DNA from: CAMAUF01 sp046152925
GTDB lineage: Bacteria > Chloroflexota > Dehalococcoidia > Tepidiformales > Tepidiformaceae
DNA: 10,728 nucleotides
Direction: 5' to 3'
Assembly: GCA_046152925.1 (NCBI GenBank)
Contig: JBJXFX010000084.1
Span: 1 to 10,728, forward strand
In this document: in pieces, positions 1 through 4,694 of the stretch
Layout: each line of letters begins with the position of its first letter
How positions within the stretch are numbered: the first letter of the stretch is position 1
Notes under the pieces: model-generated
What the model saw: only the letters and a program-made list of their open reading frames with translations
What the model was told of the DNA's origin: nothing
Database searches by the model: none
Program-made: the position numbers and the translations under genes

Positions 1-28
1 GGCTCAGCTCGGGCACGCTTGGCGGCGG

Positions 29-126
29 GGGAGTGGAGGGGATCCGGTGGTCCTCGCCGTCTTCAAAACGGTTGCCCTGTCGCAAGCGCGGCGGGGGGTG
101 GGTTCGACTCCCATGCACTCCCGCCA
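29..126 (+). tRNA. selC: tRNA-Sec (anticodon UCA), selenocysteine tRNA
   Basis: This 98-nt gene folds as a bacterial tRNA-Sec, which decodes UGA as selenocysteine with SelA, SelB and SelD. Visible parts are an acceptor 5' strand at 29-35 pairing with 116-122, a D stem near 36-40/51-55, an anticodon stem 57-60/68-71 with a 7-nt loop and TCA at 63-65, a 9-bp variable arm 75-83/88-96 with two G-U pairs, a 5-bp T stem 98-102/110-114 with loop TTCGACT, discriminator G123 and an encoded CCA at 124-126. The length, long variable arm, G73-type discriminator and UCA anticodon together identify it. The eighth acceptor pair would be G36-G115, a mismatch; G36 can pair with C55 in the D stem instead. Two degraded relatives lie downstream. 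No selA, selB or recognisable selenoprotein is in the window. Confidence 0.93.
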
Positions 127-304
127 AGAATGCCGGGCTTGAGAGATCGCTGGGCGGGCCTTGTGGTTCGACATCGGACTCAGACCGAACAACTCGGCGG
201 CGCGCCTCTTGCGCGGTGTCTAAGTACGACCTCCCGTTCGACCGCTTAGCTGTTCAAGGTGACGGGACCGTGAAAGCCGCGAAGGCACGATGTAAGCTCG
301 GACG

Positions 305-715
305 GTGCTTCGGAACCTTGAGCGCGCGGGCTGGGCCTTGGGCGGAGCTGGCGTCATTGTGATTGCGATCGCCAGCTTCGCGTACGGTCGCCATTCGGTG
401 GAGCGCCTTGACGCGGTGATGCCTTGTGCGGCGGATGAGGCGTTGGTCTGGACGCGAATCCCAGGGGAGGGCCAGAGCGGCGAAGCGCGGTGTGTACTTC
501 GTGCGGAACTTACGGTGACCTTTCGAGAAACGATGGTGTTTGCGGCCGGAGGCTTCGAGCCGATGCCCTGCGGGGAGGACGACGTCCTCAGGTGGGACGA
601 GTATCCAGAGACAGCCGAGTGCGAAAACTTGTACGACATCATCGGTGACGCCATTGACGCGGCAGAGGGACGGGACGATGACGAGCCGTCGGGGCGGTAC
701 GCTGACCTCCCTTAA
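305..715 (+). CDS. Hypothetical small membrane-anchored protein with duplicated Cys/Trp motif
   Basis: I do not recognise the family. The product is 136 residues from a GTG start; an in-frame TAA lies just upstream at 293-295, so this is the first usable start, though no strong Shine-Dalgarno site is seen. Residues 10-28 form one hydrophobic segment and the rest is acidic and polar, consistent with an N-terminal anchor and an exported domain. That domain contains the same pattern twice: M39-P-C41, D44, E45, L47, W49, P53 then C63, and M87-P-C89, D92, D93, L95, W97, P101 then C106. The spacing of M-P-C, D, L, W and P is identical, which argues for real coding and for an internal duplication; the paired cysteines suggest disulfides. 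The tail is rich in Asp and Glu. It converges with the next gene. Confidence 0.6.
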   Translation: MLRNLERAGWALGGAGVIVIAIASFAYGRHSVERLDAVMPCAADEALVWTRIPGEGQSGEARCVLRAELTVTFRETMVFAAGGFEPMPCGEDDVLRWDEYPETAECENLYDIIGDAIDAAEGRDDDEPSGRYADLP

Positions 716-737
716 GGCGCTTGCAGGGACTTAGTGA

Positions 738-781
738 GGCTTCGCATACAACCATTCATCCCAATCTAAGTCCGCGAAGCC
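738..781. terminator. Possible bidirectional terminator hairpin
   Basis: An exact 8-bp inverted repeat, GGCTTCGC at 738-745 and GCGAAGCC at 774-781, with a 28-nt loop lies between the converging stops at 715 and 803. The position suits a shared terminator, but the loop is long and there is no T tract, so this is a weak call. Confidence 0.25.
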
Positions 782-802
782 CGAACACGAGATGCTTGTG
801 GA

Positions 803-1348
803 CTAACCCTTGCTCTTACCCTGTGCGGTCGCCAAGGACGATCCCGACTCTACCTCCGCGAGTAAACGAACGTAGGTACGTTTTCGGTCAAACACGCGGT
901 AAAACACCACAAAAAAAAGGCTGAAACCCACGAGTCCTATCGAACCTACAAGCCCCGGGTCGGGACCAGAAAGCGTAATCCACTCGCCTACACACCTTTC
1001 ATCGAATTCCGTGTTTTCCCATCGGGTGCACTCGTAGTGAAATTCCTGTGTAGCCGCGAGAAAGGCACACACGATGAGAGCCCCGGCCCAGACCCCCCAA
1101 AATGCCGTCCACAACTGATACTCTTCAAGCCACGAGGCTCTCCGGCGGTGCCACTCAAAACGAAGGACTGGGAGCAGCAGAATCGCGATTGCCCACGTGG
1201 GGGCTTCAATATGGGGCGCGTCCGACATTGTGGCGGTGAACTGGTGAGCAAAGAACAGAAACGTTGCGGTGATGCATAGACAGAGTCGCCAACCGCCTCG
1301 TCTGACGCCTGCCTGAAGGAACCGTGTGAGCAGCGACCAGGTCCCCAC
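803..1348 (-). CDS. Hypothetical four-helix membrane protein
   Basis: I do not recognise the family. The product is 181 residues from a GTG at 1348, chosen because GGAGG (1357-1353 on this strand) lies 4 nt upstream and because it keeps the first hydrophobic helix whole; a later ATG (residue 41) would lose that helix. Predicted membrane segments are about residues 20-38, 51-64, 79-99 and 133-151. The loop after helix 2 is basic (R63 to R70) and so probably cytoplasmic. The loop after helix 3 holds Cys107 and Cys119 in an acidic, aromatic stretch and is probably outside, where a disulfide could form. The C-terminal tail is charged and cytoplasmic. An 8-T run encodes Leu144-Phe-Phe146. It belongs to the low-GC cargo interval and converges with the preceding gene. 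Confidence 0.6.
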   Translation of the reverse strand: MGTWSLLTRFLQAGVRRGGWRLCLCITATFLFFAHQFTATMSDAPHIEAPTWAIAILLLPVLRFEWHRRRASWLEEYQLWTAFWGVWAGALIVCAFLAATQEFHYECTRWENTEFDERCVGEWITLSGPDPGLVGSIGLVGFSLFFVVFYRVFDRKRTYVRLLAEVESGSSLATAQGKSKG

Positions 1349-1350
1349 AC

Positions 1351-1703
1351 GTCCTCCGAGCGCCAGTCGCGCCGGTTGCCGGTGTCTGCTTCGGCGAAAG
1401 GGGGCGCGTTGCCTGGCGCTGCTGCGCTCGATGATGGGCGGGAGTCTACCAGACGCGCGCTCCCGCGACGCGGTGGGATTTGGGTGATTTGGGGGTACTA
1501 TGGGGGTGATGGCTGCTCGTCCTGTCCACCTGATGCAAACTGCGCGGTCGCGGGTGTTGGAGGCGTTGGCGGGCGACGGGCGCCAAGACGGCGGACATGC
1601 TTCCGGGCATAACATGAAAAGGCCCGGCGCTGTGGGAGCAGGCCCGAGGCGTGACCCGACCGTATGCGGCGGCCGTGTGGGGACAGTGTAGTGGGGAAGC
1701 CCG
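1351..1703. other. Gene-free stretch upstream of the four-helix membrane protein
   Basis: No convincing coding frame is seen on either strand; open frames here lack starts with ribosome sites and have no domain character. The stretch contains a G-run cluster at 1475-1506 and a 6-bp inverted repeat, CCGGGC at 1603-1608 and GCCCGG at 1622-1627, around an A-rich 13-nt loop. It probably carries promoter or element-end sequences for the cargo interval; no confident -35/-10 pair can be named. Confidence 0.4.
1475..1506 (+). other. G-quadruplex-forming motif
   Basis: Four G runs (GGG 1475-1477, GGG 1482-1484, GGGGG 1491-1495, GGGGG 1502-1506) are separated by loops of 4, 6 and 6 nt, matching the standard four-run quadruplex pattern. 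It lies about 130 bp upstream of the start of the minus-strand membrane protein, on the opposite strand. Confidence 0.4.
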
Positions 1704-1732
1704 CCACAGTTCCACCACAGTTCGCCACAATT
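1704..1732. repeat. Three helically phased CCACAGTT direct repeats
   Basis: CCACAGTT occurs at 1704-1711 and 1715-1722, and the variant CCACAATT at 1725-1732. Start-to-start spacing is 11 and 10 bp, one helical turn, so all copies face the same side of the DNA. They lie about 80 bp upstream of the second tRNA-Sec copy. This placement suits recombinase arm-type sites or a cooperative regulator, but nothing in the window identifies the binder. Confidence 0.45.
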
Positions 1733-1810
1733 GGCCCAAAGCGAAAGGGCGTCCGAAGGCCCGGAATCGGGTCGGAATCGCGCCAAAGATGGGGCATTTG
1801 AGACGGTCTT

Positions 1811-1902
1811 GAGGGAGACTCCGGTGGTCCTCGCCGTCTTCAAAACAGTTGCCCTGTCGCAGGGCGGCGGGGGGTGGGTTCGACTCCCATGCACTCCCGC
1901 CA
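1811..1902 (+). pseudogene. Degenerate tRNA-Sec copy 2 (acceptor 5' strand lost)
   Basis: From 1820 onward this copies tRNA-Sec: D loop, anticodon loop with TCA at 1840-1842, variable arm, T arm with TTCGACT, the 3' acceptor strand at 1891-1898, discriminator G and CCA ending at 1902. The 39 nt at 1864-1902 are identical to 88-126. A possible D stem remains (GAGG 1811-1814 with CCTC 1829-1832). The seven bases before it cannot pair with the 3' acceptor strand, and A1847 replaces G70, putting a C-A mismatch into the anticodon stem. It is therefore unlikely to be a working tRNA. It reads as the 3' remnant left by integration at selC or by a partial duplication. Confidence 0.8.
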
Positions 1903-1964
1903 GCGCTGTGGGCCAACTGGAGAGCGGACCCGAATCGATCGACCGGGGCACAGCCTCAGCGGAT

Positions 1965-2717
1965 CTACGAGGCGGCACCTGCGAAGATGGCGACGACCGG
2001 TATAGCCGCACCGATCAGGAGTCCCAAGGCTGATCCCCAGGTTGGCTCAGCCGCTGTTAGCCAGACTCCAATGGGCAAGAACCAAGAGAATCGTCGCGCC
2101 CGCGGGTGCTGTATCGCGCGGCCGGACCGGCTCGCTACCGCTGCGAAGAGTACGGCCACCGTCACGGCCACAGCGAGCGCCGAAGCGACGACGAACCCGA
2201 AGTGGTGGTGCAACTCGGTCTCGGCAAGCAGGTCGGGGCGACCGGCGAAGTCCAACCCCACGAAGCTCCAGAGCATGATGATCGCGATGAACGCGTTGCC
2301 GCGAACAACGATCGAGGTGGGCTTGATCACGCCCACGATGCCAACGCTCCCGGTCACCACCACGACCGCCAGCACCCATGGCGCGACTGCCTCCAGTCGA
2401 TCCGTCGCCGCATAGAGCTCATCGAAGTCATCGTGACGGGTCACGCCGCGTATCGTCGGCTCCTTCCCACGGACCAACTCGAACCCAGTGAGCGCCTCGG
2501 TTGTCGCGTTGCCGTACTCAGGCGTGCACGAGACGCTTAACCATGGTAGCGAGAATGAGCAAAGCAAGAGAACTGCGAGCGTGGCCACACTGCCGCAACG
2601 GATCCGCTGCGCTAGGCCGACCGTTCCAGAACTCGTTGGGGTGTCCGACGCCGCGCGGCCTCCACTCGGGATGGCTGGTCGAGGCTCATTCGGCAACTCA
2701 GCGGGGTAACTCGCCAC
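1965..2717 (-). CDS. Hypothetical polytopic membrane protein
   Basis: I do not recognise a named family. From the GTG at 2717 the product is 250 residues; a GTG at 2726 would add three. Neither has a strong ribosome site; the open frame continues upstream only into the antisense of the tRNA remnant, so a start near here is chosen. The first 40 residues are Pro/Ser-rich and soluble. Hydrophobic segments follow at about residues 43-63, 111-131, 140-157, 174-196, 209-223 and 227-247. Helix 1 ends in the pattern L-P-W-L-S-V-S-C (57-64), followed by a polar segment of about 45 residues containing L-T-G-F (76-79), probably outside. A His-rich stretch (H170-H172) precedes helix 4. It is the only gene in the second cargo interval. 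Transport or sensing cannot be inferred. Confidence 0.6.
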   Translation of the reverse strand: MASYPAELPNEPRPAIPSGGRAASDTPTSSGTVGLAQRIRCGSVATLAVLLLCSFSLPWLSVSCTPEYGNATTEALTGFELVRGKEPTIRGVTRHDDFDELYAATDRLEAVAPWVLAVVVVTGSVGIVGVIKPTSIVVRGNAFIAIIMLWSFVGLDFAGRPDLLAETELHHHFGFVVASALAVAVTVAVLFAAVASRSGRAIQHPRARRFSWFLPIGVWLTAAEPTWGSALGLLIGAAIPVVAIFAGAAS

Positions 2718-2732
2718 GCTTCCCACGTTAAC

Positions 2733-2770
2733 GCCGGCCGAGTCGCGCGACAGCCGCCAGGCGGGCCGGC
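2733..2770. promoter_or_regulatory. Nested palindromes upstream of the polytopic membrane protein
   Basis: A perfect 10-bp palindrome, GTCGCGCGAC (2742-2751), sits inside a wider inverted repeat, GCCGGCC (2733-2739) with GGCCGGC (2764-2770). It begins 16 bp upstream of the chosen minus-strand start, where an operator would lie. GC-rich palindromes are common in such genomes, so this is only a candidate. Confidence 0.25.
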
Positions 2771-2884
2771 TACCCTGCCCGTTGGGCCCCAGGTGGAACC
2801 CGCGGCGTAATCCGCGTCGCCGGAGTCCTTCACAGCCGTGGCACCGAGCGGCCGCGCCTGCTGAGCACCCATCCGGTATAGCCC

Positions 2885-2923
2885 GAGAGTGGGGGTGGGT
2901 TCGACTCCCATGCACTCTCGCCA
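2885..2923 (+). ncRNA. tRNA-Sec-derived acceptor/T-arm minihelix (copy 3)
   Basis: This 39-nt unit is tRNA-Sec with the D, anticodon and variable arms missing. The 5' acceptor strand GAGAGTGG (2885-2892) corresponds to 29-36, and 2893-2923 corresponds to 96-126. Seven pairs form between 2885-2891 and 2913-2919, followed by the same G-G mismatch (2892/2912) as the full tRNA. The 5-bp T stem (2895-2899/2907-2911), the TTCGACT loop, discriminator G2920 and CCA follow. The second acceptor pair is A-T here (2886/2918) where the full gene has G-C (30/121), so both strands changed together. It may be a deletion remnant of a divergent selC allele or a small tRNA-like RNA; expression cannot be judged from sequence. 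The remaining 186 bp to the next gene show no feature I can support. Confidence 0.55.
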
Positions 2924-3109
2924 ATCGCGCCATTTCCGCGCAGCGCCGGCCGAAACGTGCTACCATCGTTCCACGAGTGCCAGAGCAACACAGCGCCGCT
3001 CGCGCCCACGAACGCTCCGCACCCCGCAGGCCCAACGGATTTCACGAGACGATCATCGATGCCTGCCTGATGCGTTAACCTCGCATCGCCGAACATAGTC
3101 TCAGTATTT

Positions 3110-3274
3110 ATGACAGGTAAGACCGAGTTGACCATCTGCCACTTCTGCGGCGCGGCCTTCCGCGCCCCCCGCGACGCCGAGCGTCGCTGGCTCGAATCCC
3201 ATGTCGAGCGTGCCCATCGCCGGAGCTCCCGTTTCGGCGCCATCGCGACCTACCGGGCCGCCACGAGCCGGTAA
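3110..3274 (+). CDS. Small C2H2-type zinc-finger protein
   Basis: A 54-residue frame opens with ATG at 3110 and ends with TAA at 3272-3274. Residues 10-36 carry a zinc-finger pattern: Cys10-x2-Cys13, an aromatic at 17, then His31-x4-His36, with basic residues around the histidines. The Cys/His spacing (x17 between pairs) is longer than the classic 12-residue finger. The rest is basic (Arg-rich from residue 37), compatible with nucleic-acid or protein binding; the target is unknown. No clear Shine-Dalgarno site precedes the ATG and the upstream bases are locally AT-rich, so a short or absent leader is possible. The next gene can start 6 nt after the stop, which suggests co-transcription with the phosphatase. 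Confidence 0.6.
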   Translation: MTGKTELTICHFCGAAFRAPRDAERRWLESHVERAHRRSSRFGAIATYRAATSR

Positions 3275-3280
3275 CCCGCG

Positions 3281-4171
3281 TTGCAGGCCCATGAGCACGG
3301 GCACGGGTATGATCCGTGTCCGTTGGACATCCAAGCCTACGTCGAATTCGGAAGCGAAAGCCACCGCGGCCAGGTCCGCCCGACCAACCAGGACTACGCC
3401 TTTGCCGGGCCCGTACCAGGGGCCCCGGGCTGGGGCATTATCCTGGTCGCCGACGGCGTGGGCGGCCAGGGCGGCGGCGACTGGGCCAGCCAGCGGGCCG
3501 CGGCCGTCCTGATCAGCCGGCTCCACGTCCTCCTCGCCGACGGCTCGCCCGCGGAAGCCTTGCGCGCCGGGTTCGTCTCGGCGAACGAAGCGATCGTGGC
3601 CGAGGGCCCGTCCCACGGCTTCGCCAACCCTGCCACGACCATGGTCGCCGCCCTCCTCGGCGACGGCGGCATGTGGTGGGCGAACGTCGGCGATAGCCGG
3701 CTCTACGTGCAGCGCAACGGCGAAGTCCGCCAGGTTTCGGAGGACCACTCGCTCGTGGCGGAGCGCGTCCGCGCCGGCCTGATGACGCCCCACCAAGCGA
3801 AGTTCAGCCCCGAGCGGAACGTCATCACCCGGGCGGTCGGCGGCGGGCCGAGCGTCAACGTCGATGTCGGGGGGCCGCTCCCGGCCGAAACGGGCCTCAC
3901 CGTCCTGACCTGCAGCGACGGCCTCCACGGGATCATCGACGTCGAAAGCCTGGCGCCATTGTTTCGCGACGAAACGCCGGCGGACGCCGCCAAACGCGCC
4001 GTCGACCTCGCGAACGAAGCGGGGACGAGCGACAACGTCAGCATCGCGCTCGGCAAGGTCGTCACCGCGTTGCCACTCGCCGGGCCGGCCGACTGGGACG
4101 AGCCAGCATTCGTGCGCCCGTCCGGCGGCGGCCTCTGGGCCCGGCTCCGAAGGCTCGCGGGACGGGGCTAA
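3281..4171 (+). CDS. PPM/PP2C-family protein serine/threonine phosphatase
   Basis: Members of this family remove phosphate from Ser/Thr residues using two metal ions, usually opposing PknB-type kinases. All signature blocks are present in the 296-residue product: N36-Q-D38, D58-G-V-G-G62, G137-D-S-R140, S212-D213-G and S250-D251-N-V. The metal-binding aspartates are therefore intact and an active enzyme is expected. There is no membrane segment, so it is cytosolic; about 30 residues after the domain are Gly/Arg-rich. The first possible start is TTG at 3281, just after the zinc-finger stop. TTG at 3323 gives a more typical PP2C N terminus and is a real alternative; neither has a good ribosome site. 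No kinase or FHA gene is adjacent. DUF1232 follows after 2 nt. Confidence 0.93.
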   Translation: MQAHEHGHGYDPCPLDIQAYVEFGSESHRGQVRPTNQDYAFAGPVPGAPGWGIILVADGVGGQGGGDWASQRAAAVLISRLHVLLADGSPAEALRAGFVSANEAIVAEGPSHGFANPATTMVAALLGDGGMWWANVGDSRLYVQRNGEVRQVSEDHSLVAERVRAGLMTPHQAKFSPERNVITRAVGGGPSVNVDVGGPLPAETGLTVLTCSDGLHGIIDVESLAPLFRDETPADAAKRAVDLANEAGTSDNVSIALGKVVTALPLAGPADWDEPAFVRPSGGGLWARLRRLAGRG

Positions 4172-4173
4172 CC

Positions 4174-4560
4174 GTGGCGTGGTGGGTGTGGTTGGTGGTC
4201 GCGCTCAGCGCCCTCTTGCTGCTCGCGCTGGCAGCGTTCTGGGCGATCCGGCGGAACCCGCTCGGCGCGGCGTTCCTCGACCTCGACACCGTCGCGAAGC
4301 TGCGCTTCGTCAAAGCGTGGGTCACCGACCGTCAGGCGGGCTGGCGGCTCCGAGCGCTCGTCGCGTTCGTGACGTTGTACCTGTTGTCTCCGATCGACAT
4401 CGTCCCGGACTTCATCCCGTTCATCGGACAACTCGACGACATCATCGTGATCGGGCTCTTCTTTTTCCTGCTACTGCGGTTCGTCCCTCGGACGCGCGTG
4501 GAAGCGGCATTGGTGGCGGCGAAGCGCATCCCCGGCAGTCGAACAGCACCGCGACCGTAA
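4174..4560 (+). CDS. DUF1232 (YkvA-like) membrane protein
   Basis: The 128-residue product starts with GTG only 2 nt after the phosphatase stop, so translation is probably coupled. Residues 1-25 form a membrane helix. The DUF1232 core follows, recognisable by Y-L-L-S-P-I-D-I-V-P-D-F-I-P (about 69-82), G-Q-L-D-D and a second hydrophobic segment near 89-103. The family is widespread and its biochemical role is unknown; it is a small membrane-associated protein. The last residues are basic and Pro-rich, and their codons lie inside one arm of a large inverted repeat (4546-4577), so the C terminus may have been altered by that element. The link with the phosphatase suggests a role in the same signalling or envelope response, which is inference. 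Confidence 0.88.
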   Translation: MAWWVWLVVALSALLLLALAAFWAIRRNPLGAAFLDLDTVAKLRFVKAWVTDRQAGWRLRALVAFVTLYLLSPIDIVPDFIPFIGQLDDIIVIGLFFFLLLRFVPRTRVEAALVAAKRIPGSRTAPRP

Positions 4561-4679
4561 GGGAGCGTCTTCGGTGGCTTCGTGCAGCGTTCCCGCGGTA
4601 GCTGCGCTGCGTCGCCCGCCTGCTCGCTCGCCACGGTCCGTCGTCGACTACCAAGGACGCTCCCTTGCGGTCGCCGTGC
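4546..4679. repeat. 134-bp imperfect palindrome between convergent genes
   Basis: The arms at 4546-4577 and 4648-4679 are inverted copies matching at 27 of 32 positions. The core AAGGGAGCGTC (4559-4569) pairs exactly with 4656-4666, and three of the five differences still allow G-U pairs in RNA. Inside lies a second hairpin, GCAGCG 4584-4589 with CGCTGC 4605-4610. It separates the + strand DUF1232 gene from the minus-strand MurT gene, so it may terminate transcription from both sides, though it has no T tract. Its size and two-level folding also suit a MITE-like or repetitive palindromic element. The left arm includes the DUF1232 stop codon. Confidence 0.65.
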
Positions 4680-4694
4680 GGAACGCCACAGACG

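Larger units (their letters stand above)
127..1902. mobile_element. Candidate integrated unit 1, bounded by tRNA-Sec 3'-end repeats
   Basis: The interval runs from the CCA of the intact tRNA-Sec to the CCA of a second, partial copy. Positions 43-126 and 1820-1902 form a long direct repeat: 27 nt identical, one substitution, 14 nt identical, a small indel region, then 39 nt identical. A duplicated tRNA 3' half flanking foreign-looking DNA is the usual footprint of a tyrosine-recombinase element integrated in a tRNA gene. The interior holds two convergent small membrane-protein genes and about 450 bp without a gene. Sampled GC is about 51% over 841-960, well below the core genes. No integrase, excisionase or replication gene is seen, so it would be a remnant or depend on a recombinase from elsewhere. 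Simple tandem duplication of selC with insertion is the alternative. Confidence 0.42.
1903..2923. mobile_element. Candidate integrated unit 2, bounded by tRNA-Sec 3' repeats
   Basis: The interval lies between the CCA of tRNA-Sec copy 2 and the CCA of copy 3. The shared end is shorter than in unit 1: 1872-1902 and 2893-2923 match over 31 nt with one difference. It contains one minus-strand membrane-protein gene and a palindrome just upstream of that gene, and no recombinase. Because copy 3 also keeps a 5' acceptor strand, a simple attL/attR explanation does not fully fit; a third selC copy with an internal deletion is equally possible. Confidence 0.32.

Noticed and set aside
170..200. Possible fourth T-arm fragment around GTGGTTCGAC
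   Set aside because: Only a short stretch resembles the T arm, with no acceptor or CCA; TTCGAC is frequent in this composition.
1849..1902. Apparent coding through the tRNA-Sec copies (peptides such as G-S-R-T-H-P or G-V-E-P-T)
   Set aside because: These short peptides are translations of the tRNA T arm and acceptor on one strand or the other, and are a known source of spurious gene calls.
1627..1912. Direct repeat GCGCTGTGGG at 1627-1636 and 1903-1912
   Set aside because: A single 10-mer repeat is expected by chance many times in a window of this size, and it is not at matching places relative to the tRNA copies.
4546..4679. T-box-like sequence (ACCGCGG on the minus strand) inside the palindrome
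   Set aside because: The UGG-N bulge needed to contact a tRNA end is absent, the specifier stem is not visible, and no synthetase or amino-acid gene follows on that strand.
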